A stretch of DNA of 64,000 nt from Balamuthia mandrillaris (Eukaryota; Discosea; Longamoebia; Balamuthiidae): assembly GCA_031835245.1 (NCBI GenBank), contig JAVKOQ010000189.1, positions 1 to 64,000 of the forward strand. The letters are read 5' to 3'. Under the pieces are notes generated by a model. The model had not been told where the DNA came from. It made no database searches and saw only the letters and a list, made by a program, of their open reading frames with translations. The position numbers and the translations under genes were made by a program. Positions 45,029 to 54,592 of the stretch are shown here, piece after piece. Each line of letters starts with the position of its first letter. The stretch's first letter is position 1.

Positions 45029-45058
45029 AAAGCTGCGGATTACCTGCCACGCAGCATT
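45029..45058 (+). promoter_or_regulatory. Conserved 5'-leader stem-loop, copy 1 (gene A1)
   Basis: AAAGCTGCG (45029-45037), loop GATTACCTGCCA, then CGCAGCATT (45050-45058). The 6-bp core GCTGCG/CGCAGC is intact. Relative to the other three copies it has one loop change (G to C) and one change at the stem end. It ends 65 nt before the A1 ATG. Confidence 0.7.
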
Positions 45059-45123
45059 TCAAACAATACTCTGCCCCAACAAAACCGAACTTCCATTACT
45101 TCGCTGACAGCAACCCAACAACA

Positions 45124-45839
45124 ATGTCTGGCAAAAACCCTTTTGAGAAAATCGTCAAGATTGTGCTCATTCTCACCATGGTACTTCACAAACCTTCTTT
45201 TTCTCCAGTAGTTTACCTGTTATTTTTTTTCTTACATTCTTTTTTTGGTGGTGGTTTAGGTATTTAACGTGATAGCCTTTTGTGGGTTGATTGTCATTGC
45301 TGTTCTGGAGAAAGACGTGTACTACGTCTACGGAGGCATGATGGCGGCCTGCCTCATTGGCGGCTTGTTGCAAGCCTTCTATTTCTACGCGGCCTCTTCT
45401 GGCTCTTTGTCAAAGCAAACTTGGGTCCGTGCATCTCTCTTCTCTGTTTCTTCTTCGTGACATACTAACATAATTCCATATGGTAAATTTTGTTTCTCAA
45501 CAGGCGCTGGGTCTGATGATAACCACTATGCTCCTGTCTGTGGTTGGCGCAATCATCTACCTCCTTTTTATGCAGGTCATCATGGACTTCATGGATAGCA
45601 TAACGGAACATGAGAACCGCTTTGTGCGAATCCTGCTATCTGTGACTTGGCCTCTTTGTGGAGTTGCCGTAGTGGTGCAGGTAAACTAGTCTCTCACTAT
45701 ACCTTTCAAAAAAAACCCCGCATTCTCATTCTGTTGTGGTTCATAAAATCAGGGTGTGTTGTCGGTTCTTTGGGCGAAGCTGAGACAGCGCACCGCTGAA
45801 GGTGGATTCCAAGATGTCGAATGTGGATCGTCGCAATGA
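45124..45839 (+). CDS. Four-TM membrane protein, subfamily A copy 1
   Basis: Four exons, 45124-45180, 45260-45424, 45504-45680 and 45753-45839, encode 161 aa. It starts MSGKNPFEKIVKIVLILTMV. Four hydrophobic segments are visible (about 12-35, 45-65, 77-102, 118-145), with the conserved motif AFYFYAAS before exon 3 and LWAKLRQRT after the last segment. The tail is short and polar. It shares intron positions and phases with the genes at 46231, 47675 and 53503 (minus), so all four are paralogues. No named family recognised. The size and topology recall small tetraspan proteins. Confidence 0.88.
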
Positions 45840-46001
45840 GCGAGAAAAGACTGCGGCCGGTTTGTGTAAATATCATCTCTCGTTCCAACAAAATAAATCA
45901 AGTCGTGTTCGAACACAAAGTGCACCTGAAGAATAAATATTATATTGATTGGTGGCCGTTGATTTAATTAGCCAATAAGCGCAAAGGATAGGGAAGTGGA
46001 A

Positions 46002-46032
46002 AAGTCGAAGCAACGCAACTGTGCTTTATAAA
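46002..46032 (+). promoter_or_regulatory. A2 promoter: shared block and TATA box
   Basis: AAGTCGAAGCAACGCAACT then GTGC (46002-46024) matches the A1 block at 44921. TATAAA follows at 46027-46032. A CCAAT sequence lies upstream at about 45972. The conserved stem-loop begins 82 nt after the TATA box, so it should be transcribed. Confidence 0.6.
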
Positions 46033-46114
46033 GGCTGGCTCTCTTTTTTTTTTTGTGTTTTGTCGGTGCACAGTTCCAAACACACACTTCTCTGCCTTAC
46101 AAGCTCACCTGCTC

Positions 46115-46144
46115 AAAGCTGCGGATTACCTGCGACGCAGCTTT
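46115..46144 (+). promoter_or_regulatory. Conserved 5'-leader stem-loop, copy 2 (gene A2)
   Basis: AAAGCTGCG (46115-46123), 12-nt loop GATTACCTGCGA, CGCAGCTTT (46136-46144): a perfect 9-bp stem, followed by TCAAACAAAAC. It is identical over all 30 nt to copies 3 and 4. Confidence 0.75.
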
Positions 46145-46230
46145 TCAAACAAAACTCCCTTCCCTTCCATCAAGAAGAATAAGCCTACTACTACTGCCTT
46201 CGTTCCCTTTCTTTATTCTTGTCCGTAACA

Positions 46231-46981
46231 ATGTCTGGCAACAACCCTTATGAGAAAATCGTCAAGCGCGTGCTGATTCTCACCATGGTACTTCACGAAC
46301 CTTTTTCTGTTTTGGTTTTTTGTTGCTTACAAACTTTCTTTTTTGGTGTGGTGGTAGGTATTCAACGTGTTGGCCGTTTGTGGGCTGATTTTCTTTGCCG
46401 CTCTGGTCAAATATGCGTTCCCTATCTACGGGAGCATGCTGGCGCTCTGCCTCATTGGTAGCTTGTTGCAAGCCTTCTATTTCTACGCGGCCTCTTCCAA
46501 CTCTCCGCCAAAGCAAACTTGGGTACGTACATGCCCTCTTCTCTGTTTCTCCTCTCTTGCATGTTGTTACTTACTACTCGTTTGTTTTTTGGTTTGTTTT
46601 GTTTTGTTTGTTTTATGCTTCGCAACAGGCGCTGGGTCTGATGATAACCACCATGGTCCTGTCCGTGTTCGGGGCTATCCTCTATCTCCTTTTTATCCTG
46701 TTCTTCATGACCGTAGACAGCGTTTCGGATGAGAATGATGACGAAATCTATTTTTATCAAATCTTGCTTTCTGTGCCCATGCCTCTTTGGGGCTTTGCCA
46801 TGGCCGTGCAGGTACAGTTGCTTCCCTTCAAACTCTTCTCTGTTGCTTTCAAGAAAAAAAAAAAAAACGACACTTCTCATTCTGCTTCAAATAGGTTGTG
46901 TTGTTGGTTCTTTGGCTAAAGCTGAGACGTTTCACGGAAAGACACGGATATCTTGATGTGGAATGTGATCCTTTGAAATGA
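46231..46981 (+). CDS. Four-TM membrane protein, subfamily A copy 2
   Basis: Four exons, 46231-46287, 46358-46522, 46629-46811 and 46895-46981, encode 163 aa. It starts MSGNNPYEKIVKRVLILTMV and is clearly the tandem duplicate of the gene at 45124 (shared VFNV-A-CGLI, LQAFYFYAASS, KQTWALGLMITTM). The loop after TM3 is more acidic (SVSDENDDEIYFYQ). The TATA box, the shared block and the stem-loop precede it. The intron positions are the same, and the intron sequences are similar but diverged. Confidence 0.88.
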
Positions 46982-47530
46982 GGGGGGGACCATTATGTGT
47001 ACATGCCATTCTTTCCAAAGAATAAATGAGGTCGCTTTCACACAAAATATGCCAGTTCCCTACATGGAACTTAGGAAAGACTGTACGACGTTGAAAGAAA
47101 AAAATAAGCAATGAAAAAATGATAACAGAAAAAAGAAGAAATGTTAACAAAAAGAAAGCAGGAAGAAAGTGTTAGAGATTTACAAGCGTCTTTCATTACA
47201 ATACAGGATGAGGAAGAGGCAGCAGCAGAAAATGGAGGATGAAAAAAGAAGATGAAGATGGTATCGCTCCAAGAACTAAGAAGGAGCAGAATTCTTTTGA
47301 CCCGAATTTTCAGCAAATGCTCTAAAAGAAATGGCTAAGGGAAAAAAGGGCAGCTGGAAAGTCCTTGCGCTTCCCTGCTACATTTAGCGGGAGAAGATAA
47401 GTGTCGACAAGGACTACTGTCAGACCGGACCATTGCGTGATGGTCAAATATAACATTCAGGGACAAACTTGGAAAACTCTAGCGAAAGAACTATAAGAAT
47501 CTTTTTCTTTATAGTTCTTTGGCCAAAAAA
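46982..47530. other. Intergenic between A2 and B1
   Basis: No gene seen. A TGTCGACA palindrome lies at 47402-47409, about 265 bp before the B1 ATG. The sequence is otherwise mixed AT-rich. Confidence 0.5.
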
Positions 47531-47538
47531 TATAAAAA
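47531..47538 (+). promoter_or_regulatory. TATA box of gene B1
   Basis: TATAAAAA, 44 nt before the stem-loop and 136 nt before the B1 ATG. Confidence 0.55.
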
Positions 47539-47582
47539 CCTGTGCTTTCTTCCTTCGAAGGGTGCACATTCATCACAAACAC

Positions 47583-47612
47583 AAAGCTGCGGATTACCTG
47601 CGACGCAGCTTT
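47583..47612 (+). promoter_or_regulatory. Conserved 5'-leader stem-loop, copy 3 (gene B1)
   Basis: AAAGCTGCG, loop GATTACCTGCGA, CGCAGCTTT: identical to copies 2 and 4, ending 62 nt before the ATG. The preceding leader (GTGCACATTCATCACAAACA) is shared only with copy 4. Confidence 0.75.
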
Positions 47613-47674
47613 TCAAACAAAAACACTTCCTACCACTAAAACCTTTTCACGCTTCTCAACCTCGCATTGTCGAT

Positions 47675-48680
47675 ATGGCTGCTGTTTGTCTTACCCAAAT
47701 GCTGAGACTGCTGTCTGGCAGTAGCGATGGTAATCCTTTCGTGAGGCCCCTTCAAAGATTTCTCCTCTTCACCCAGGTACCCCTTGGCTTGGTTTTCTCT
47801 GTGGCTCTCATTTCTCTTCGTTTTTGCAAAAAAAAAGTTAACCAATTGTTCTCTGCGATTTAGATAGCCAGCCTCTTGGTCATTATTGGTGTGGTCGTCG
47901 GTATCATTATGTTTAAAGAGGTTGAGGAGCGCGCTCCCTTACTTTCTGCCTTGGTCTTTTGTTTGCTGAGCGTCTTGCTTCAGCTCTTCTACTACCACGC
48001 CGCGGGCTCTGCCTCTGGCGTCAAACAAGCATTGGTAGCCTTACTTCTTCTTCTTCTTCTTCCTTTTCATTCCGTTTTGTTCTTCTTTCTTTTTCTTTCT
48101 CCTTTCTTCTCGTTTATTCTTATTTTTTTAATCCGTTAAATGCTGTTGTTGTTTCTAAAACTCTTTGCTTCTTTTCTTTTCTCTTTTCTGCATCGACAAA
48201 AAAAGGGTCTAGCGTTTATCATCGTAAGCCTCGTCCTGTTTGTGCTTGGCGCTTTGAATCTCCTCGTCTTTTCTATTATTTACATGGTGGCTACCAACAT
48301 ATGCTGGAGCGATGACCGGGATGCCGACCGCGAGTGCGAAGAGCATGGCGCTAAGGTTGTTGAGCTGGTGACATTGCTTATAGCCGTTGGTGTGGCTCTG
48401 TTTGTCGTTGCCTGTGTGATTCAGGTACAGTTTCTTGTACTTCTTGACATTTTTGTTCATGTTGTTTTCTTTCCTCTGCACTTTATTAACCTAAAAAACG
48501 CATGAACAGGTTGTGTTGTTGGTTCTTTGGAGCAAGTTGATGTGTTCCTCTCGTCATAAGGGACGCAAGAATGTCCTCCCGATCTTGAATCCCGAAGATG
48601 ACGCAGTGAACCATTTGAGCAGCAAAAAACACGCCAGCTCACAGGAGAGGCAGCCTCTCTTGAAACCATTTGAGCAGTAA
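47675..48680 (+). CDS. Four-TM membrane protein, subfamily B copy 1
   Basis: Four exons, 47675-47776, 47864-48034, 48206-48424 and 48510-48680, encode 220 aa. It starts MAAVCLTQMLRLLSGSSDGN. It has four TM segments, the motif LLQLFYYHAAGSASGVKQAL, a loop with paired Cys (NICWSDDRDADRECEEHG) and the final VVLLVLWSKL shared with subfamily A. The C-terminus is longer than in its sister gene because a segment containing the ancestral stop and 3' UTR was tandemly duplicated. CCATTTGAGCAG occurs at about 48611 (read through in another frame) and again just before the TAA. Confidence 0.88.
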
Positions 48681-49242
48681 AAAACACGCCAGCTCACTGT
48701 AGGAGAAGCAAAGAACTCCCCAAGCCTCATCTTTTCGTTTGTTCCAACAATTTTTATTTTAATACAGTGTTGATGTTTGGCGAACAATCGGTCGGCCCTT
48801 TTCTTAGGCGAATGCTGCATTAACTATGTAAATCGGTGATGCATGATAACCGTCAAGAAGGTACTTTACTTTCTCTGTCGTCTAAAAAGGCATGTAGCAT
48901 AACACTTTTCAAAGTGTCTTTCCATGCCACGACTTTTCAACCCTGTGGCATGTTTAAAACGAAATACTCTTCTTAGCCTGTTTGCCTTTGTATTGGAAAA
49001 ACGATAACCACGAAAACACACTTGCTGCGGCTCTTACACGCTATGTATGATTTTGGGTGCTGGCTCCGTTGGTTTGGCAGCCGTTCCACTTGGAAGGGCG
49101 TCCGCGGTCTGGCCGAGCAGGGGGTTATGCGATATTGTGACAATTCCAACATTTTTAAAAAAAATTGAATAAAAAATTCTTTTATTGCGTGTTTTTTAAT
49201 TATCGATAAAATAAACGATATAGAGAGATAAAAGACAAAGAG
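48681..49242. other. Intergenic between B1 and the macrodomain gene
   Basis: It contains the second copy of the B1 3' end (AAAAAACACGCCAGCTCAC), AT-rich DNA, and a GC-richer block at 49055-49135 with no recognised RNA. TATCGATAAAATAAACGATA lies directly upstream of the next gene. Confidence 0.4.
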
Positions 49243-49385
49243 ATGGAGGAAGCGGAGGGAGTGGCGTTGGCGGTGGGTGAGTGCGAACTTGTCTACCTGA
49301 AGGGAGACGCCACCGTGCCGCAAGCCAAAGGAAACAAAATCGTTGCTCACATCGTTAACACTTATGGTATCCCTCTTTCGTAACA

Positions 49386-49428
<43 letters not shown>

Positions 49429-50189
49429 ATGGGATCCGTTTTGGCTCAAACAAACATCCCCAAAAGGAGGATGGGGCAAGGGCTTTGTGAACGCCATTTC
49501 AGCACGGTGGGGTGAGGAGCCAGCCAAGCTCTACCGTCAGTGGCATCGAGACAGGGCCACCACCGACTTTGCTTTGGGCGCTGTACAGTTTGTTCAAGTG
49601 GAGGTAAAGCCAAGCAAGAAACAAAAAAACCTAATCCACACAAACTCACAAAAAACAAACGAAATAGAGGTACGTATGGGTGGCCAACATGGTGGCACAG
49701 CAAGGCCTTGGAAGAGAAGCCAACAAGAAGAAGAAACGGAGAAGAAAGAAGAAGAAAGGGGCGAAGAAAAAGAACCAAGGCAATGCCAAAGAAGCACAAA
49801 AGCCAGCCGATAGCGCTCGCAAGAACCAAACCAGACGCAAAGGGCGTCGTGCACAGCAGGAAGAATCAGAAGAAGAAGAGAGCGAAGAGGAGGAAGAGGA
49901 AGAAGAACAAGAAAACGACGAAGAAGACCACAACGATGGAGAAGGAGGACCATTCAGCAAGACCACAGCTGCAGCATCGTCTTCAGCAGGAAAAGAGAAG
50001 GGAGTGTACGTCAAGTACGACGCCCTTGGCCAGTGCCTTGACAAGGTGCGAGCCAAAGCGGTGGAGGAGGAGGCCTCGGTGCATATGCCACGAATAGGAA
50101 CAGGCCTTGGCGGTGGCGACTGGTCCATCATCGAGCCTCTCATCAAGACCCACTTGAGAGGTTTGCAAGTGTTCGTCTATGATCAGTAA
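49243..50189 (+). CDS. Macrodomain protein (ADP-ribose-1''-phosphate / ADP-ribose processing type)
   Basis: Three exons, 49243-49366, 49467-49603 and 49668-50189, encode 260 aa. The macrodomain starts LVYLKGDATVPQAKGNKIVA. It contains HIVNTYGGWGKGFVNAIS, the loop that holds the distal ribose, and LGAVQFVQVERYVWVANMVA. It closes with the phosphate-loop block VHMPRIGTGLGGGDWSIIEP. The pattern resembles Poa1/OARD1-type phosphatase or hydrolase members. Between the two halves lies a roughly 95-residue insertion, first Lys/Arg-rich then Glu-rich, that would project from the fold. The gene ends 11 bp from the convergent PIF1 gene. Confidence 0.86.
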
Positions 50190-50200
50190 ATGGGTGATGT

Positions 50201-51442
50201 CTATTCACATATTATGATCGCTTGTTGTGGTTCCTTTACATTCTCTTTATCGTTTTCTTGCACTTGCTCTTCCTCCTCCGCTTTTGTTTCCTTTTCTTTC
50301 TCGCTTTCTTTCTCTTTGGCCTTCTCTTTCTCTTCCGTCTTCAACGCGCACGACTCGTTCATCTCTCTCCACTGCTGCTTCGCTCTTAGCCCCGCGTAAT
50401 ACGCCAACACCCTCGGATGCGCTCTTATGCCGACAGGATTGAAGTCCAACAAACGTAGCGCGTTAAGGCTAGTTGCTCTCGAGAGCGCCACATACGCCTG
50501 TCCGTATTCAAACACTCCGCCGAGTCCCATCTCCACCTTGCTGATGGTCATTCCTTGCGATTTGTGGATGGAGAGAGCCCATGCTAGCGCTAAGGGCACT
50601 TGTCTGCGGCTGGCTTTGACGGAACCGCCCACTTCTACGGACCATGTTTCTGGTGTTATCAATCTAAGTTTATTGGATTTTGGGCAGTTAGCGGAAAGAA
50701 AAGAAGAGAAAGAGAGAAAGAAATGACGAAAAAGAAATAGTAGTATGAAACCTTGTAACGCCAGAGGTGAATTCAACTTCCGGATACGCAACACGTTCGC
50801 CAGAAAGCAAAAAATGGGCGTCACCTTCCTCCCTTGAAGCAGGTTGTCGAAACCCAACAACTCTGCCTCTCGCGCCATTCACAAGCTCCGCCTCGAAATC
50901 TAAGTTCTTCAAAAGAATTACCTGTGCCTCTAATTTGAGCTCCAGTGTTTGAGCCGCTGGACAGTTGTTCTGCAGTTGGGAAAGAAAGGGAGATGTGCCA
51001 GAGTCCTCCGCTGTGAAGAAGACGCTTGGATGGGGCAGCGCTGAGAGGCAGTGTTGATTCTCTCCTTCTACATCTCGCCGAAAGGGATAGAGTCGGGTTG
51101 GACGAATCTTATTGTCATTTGCTTGTTCTTGTTGTTGTCCTTCTGATGCTTTTTCTATTTTGTGTTGATTTGCTATTGCTGCTGCAGAGCAAAAAGAAGA
51201 GGAGGAAGAAGAAGAGGAGGAGGAGGAGGAGGAGGAGGAGGAAGACGGTAAGGAGGAGAAGGAAGAAGAAGGCATGAGACGAGCTTCGAGCTTTCGTTTT
51301 GATTCAAGAGAGAGGTAGCCTAATCGAATTTCGTTTAAGAGGGAGATGAACTCAGGGTCTGAGCTTTGCCGAAAGACTCGCGTAAGAACGACAGTTTCTT
51401 TCACCACCTTTTGTAAGAGAAAAGTTCGCGATAAGCGTAATG

Positions 51443-51477
<35 letters not shown>

Positions 51478-53062
51478 GTTACTCGTTTCCAACATTCACA
51501 CTCGAAGCAAAAGTTCTTTTCAGAGACAGGTGGCAACTGTAAAAAGTCACCGCACAGTACTACTTGCATACCTCCAAAAGGCCGATCGTCTTGTCTGATC
51601 TTTTTAGTTGTTATTCGTTTAGCTAAAGAAAAGCACAAAGAAATATTGAAAGAAAAAGTGAAGAATCGTACTCGTCTTGCAATGTACTCTATTTTATCAA
51701 AGAACGAGCCTTCCAGCATGCTTATCTCATCGATGACCAACACTTTGGCGTCCAACCATCTATCCCTGACCCACCGACTCTTCCGCACCTTCTCCACCAG
51801 CTGCTCTTTGTCCTGTTTTGCCAGACCCACTCCTGCAAAAGCGTGAACTGTGATGCCCCCGATGTTGCACGCGGCTATGCCGGTTGATGCAGTGACGTGA
51901 ACCGTGCCCCCTTCCTCTTCATCATATCCTCTGTTTCTTCTTCTGTTGTACTTTTGTCGCAGTTGGGTTACTATTTCTTTCAGGAGAAACGACTTTCCCG
52001 TCCCTATTTTCGTGTGGCGTTTTGTTTGAGTCAATAAACCAAAAGAAAGCGGTAGGAAGAAAGAAGAAAAAGCAATGACAAACCAGCAGAGCCAGTGAAG
52101 AACAACGAACGCCCAGCCAGCACAAGCTCCAACACTCTCCTCTGCTCGTCGCTAAGCAAGGGTGAGGGGGCTACTTCTTTCTCCTCTTCCTTCCAACTCC
52201 ACTCTGCCGCTTTGGGCGTGTGCTGCGCAAAGTAAGCTGTTCTTCCGAGTATCCTTCTTCTCCCTTCGTTTCCCTCCTCTTTCTGCTTTCCAGTTCGCTT
52301 TCCAACGTTGAAGCTGCCAAACGAACCAAAGCGACTGCTGCTGTTGCTCATCTGCTGCGTTGCTTTCTCCACGACAGTTTGTTTCTCTTCGTCCTCTCCC
52401 TTCTGTTCCCTCGTGAGAAAATGGTCGGCGTTGTAGTCGCTGAAAGCACGCAGCCCACCCGACGTGACTCTTCTCCTTCGGTCCGCCAGGTGGTGGTGGT
52501 GGGCGCGCGGGGGTCCTTGCTGTCGTGAAAGCGGGTTTCGGACAATGACCTCGTGCCCATCAAAGAGAGGCTCCCAGCCGCTCGTCCCACCCGCTCGCTC
52601 CACCGTCTCCAAAAGTTGTTTGGTGTATGCATCCAGTCCTCCCTCCTCTTTTTCATCGATGGATGAGGTGGTGGCAGAAAACGTAGCGGCAGGGATGGGA
52701 GTGGAAGAGGCGCTGTGGTCAGAAGGGGGCGTCAAGAGCAGGTCCTCTGCCTCCTCCTGGATGGAGGAAGGCGCAGCGGTACGAGCTCTTTTGTGGTTGT
52801 CGTTTTCATCACCTACAACAACAACGTCGTCCGCAGCGATGCTTTTGCTGAACGAAGCAGAAGCACAAGATGATTTGTTGTTGGGTTTGTTGTGGAGGAC
52901 AGAAGAAGAGGAAGTGGTAGTGGTAGAAGTTTTGGAAGAAGAGGAAGAGGAGGATATGGAAAAGAACCGGGCCAACGTGGCTTGTTTGGGTCCAACAGAA
53001 GCACCATGTGACGGTGAGGTGGTTCGTTTTCTTTTCCCTCTGGCAGGCCTTCCTCCTTCCAT
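50201..53062 (-). CDS. PIF1-family DNA helicase
   Basis: Five exons, 52084-53062, 51672-52003, 51483-51599, 50752-51407 and 50201-50663, encode 848 aa. Helicase motifs: I GSAGTGKSFLL (split by an intron), Ia TASTGIAACNIGG, II LVIDEISMLEG, III QVVLCGDFLQLPPV, TRVFRQS, V SIHKSQGMTISKVE, VI AYVALSRATS. It unwinds 5'-3' DNA or G-quadruplexes in nucleus or mitochondria. The N-terminal 330 residues are low complexity but include QATLARFF (about residue 28), a PCNA-binding PIP-box consensus (Q-x2-L-x2-FF). The C-terminus is a Glu/Lys-rich tail. A Ser run and SPFLSQLQNN block sit between motifs IV and V. Confidence 0.94.
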
Positions 53063-53502
53063 CTCTCTCTTTCTCTCTTTCTTTGCTGTTCCGTTATTTT
53101 TTGCCAAACAAAAAAAAGGCGGGAATAATTTCATCGAAAAAGCATGAAATTTGTCGTCAAAGCATTTCTTTATTTGATTTTCGATTGGAGAAGAAGAATT
53201 TTGTCGACATAAGATTGACGATAAATAGCAATTATCAATAAATTTTTGCCGATAAGCGCAACTGGACAGAACAGAATTTATGAATGCAAAAGAATGGAGG
53301 GCAGGAATCCTCTTCAACAAGGTTGACTCACGTCACCAAGTGCACACACACGCAATGCATCATTTACCTCGCAAGTAAACCATTGTTCGCCAAACTAACA
53401 TCGATATTATATTTTAAATATAAAAAAGTGTGAAAGTGAAAAGATGAGGCGTTAGGGAGTTCTCTGCTTCTGCTACTGTGAGCTGGCGTGTTGTTTCTTC
53501 TT
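53063..53502. other. Spacer between PIF1 start and B2 3' end, with TTGTCGAC site
   Basis: It includes TTGTCGACAT at 53211-53220, about 150 bp before the PIF1 ATG, flanked by AT-rich DNA. It then holds the 3' UTR of gene B2, with the ACACGCCAGCTCAC sequence also seen at B1. Confidence 0.5.
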
Positions 53503-54424
53503 TTACTGCTCAAATGGTTTCAAGAAAGGCTGTGCCGCGGCGCCATCTTCGGGGTTGAAGACCGGGAGGACATGCTTGCGTCCCTTGTGACGAGAGGCAT
53601 TAATCAACTTGCCCCAAAGAACCAACAACACAACCTGTTCATGTGTTTTCAAGTTAACGACAGGAAAGAGATGAACGACAAGAAAGCAATAGGATTGTAT
53701 AACGTTACCTGGATCACACAGACAGCGGCGAACACGGGGACACCAATGGCTATAAGCAGGTGCACCCGCTCTGTAACCTTAGCGCCACGCTCTTTGCACT
53801 CGAGGCGGGCATCCCGGTCATCGGTCAGGCAAAGGTTGTGACCTAGCTGGTACAACAACGAATAGAGGAGCAGACCCAAAGCGCCAAACACCGACAGGAC
53901 GAGGCTAACAAGGATAAACGCCAGACCCTTTGGTTGTTATTGTCAATAGAAAAAAGAAAAGAAAAAGAAGAAAAGAGGTTTAGAAACAACTAAGGAGAGA
54001 GAGAGAGAGAGAAGAGAAGGGAGAAGTAAAGAGAGAAAGACAGGAAATAAATATGCACCAATGCTTGTTTGACGCCAGAGGCGGAACCCGCGGCGTGGTG
54101 ATAAAAGAGCTGAAGCAAGACACTCAGCAAGCAAAGGGCCAAAGCGGTACCAAAGGCAGCACGCTCCCCATCCTCTTTAAACAGAATGATACCAATGACC
54201 ACGCCAATGACCACCAGGAAGTTAGCTATCTAACTCGAGGAGAACAATTGGTTAGCTTTTGTATTTTGGCAAAAGAGAGAAGACATAAGCTAAAAGTTGG
54301 AGAAAACCAAGCCAAGGGGTACCTGGGTGAAGAGGAGAAATCTTTGAAGGGGTCTCACGAAAGGGTTACCATCGCTACTGCCAGACAGCAGTCTCACCAC
54401 TTGATTAAGGCGAACAGCCGCCAT
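53503..54424 (-). CDS. Four-TM membrane protein, subfamily B copy 2
   Basis: Four exons, 54323-54424, 54059-54229, 53709-53927 and 53503-53634, encode 207 aa. It starts MAAVRLNQVVRLLSGSSDGN and is the sister of the gene at 47675, on the opposite strand and about 6 kb away. Shared features: FVRPLQRFLLFTQ, LLQLFYHHAAGSASGVKQAL, LGHNLCLTDDRDARLECKER, VVLLVLWGKL. It lacks the C-terminal duplication of B1 and ends LKPFEQ. The stem-loop and TATA box precede it. Confidence 0.88.
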
Positions 54425-54484
54425 ATCGACAAAAGAAGTAGAGGATGGAACAGTTAAAAAAGTTGGGGGCAAAGTTTTGTTTGG

Positions 54485-54514
54485 AAAGCTGCGTCGCAGG
54501 TAATCCGCAGCTTT
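54485..54514 (-). promoter_or_regulatory. Conserved 5'-leader stem-loop, copy 4 (gene B2)
   Basis: On the minus strand AAAGCTGCG, loop GATTACCTGCGA, CGCAGCTTT, identical to copies 2 and 3. It ends 60 nt before the B2 ATG. Confidence 0.75.
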
Positions 54515-54584
54515 GTGTTTGTGATGAATGTGCACCGGTGGTGATAAACAACAATAGGAGGGAGGGAGAAAGAACGAAAATATA

Positions 54585-54592
54585 TTTTTATA
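54585..54592 (-). promoter_or_regulatory. TATA box of gene B2
   Basis: TATAAAAA on the minus strand, about 70 nt before the stem-loop. Confidence 0.5.

Larger units (their letters stand above)
44374..45123. other. Intergenic with inverted and direct repeats and the promoter of the first four-TM gene
   Basis: It holds the 26-bp inverted repeat at 44455-44574, then a minus-strand open stretch (44501-44905) with a charged segment (KKRSRKRMKKKKGEDHQQK, then SKWREKHGWSIEEKALPAF). That segment has a codon-like look but no ATG before about 44795, and I do not call it a gene. At 44921-44945 lies a block shared with the second paralogue's promoter. Confidence 0.4.

Noticed and set aside
49055-49135. 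GC-richer block upstream of the macrodomain gene as a possible small RNA
   Set aside because: No internal promoter boxes or known RNA signature seen.
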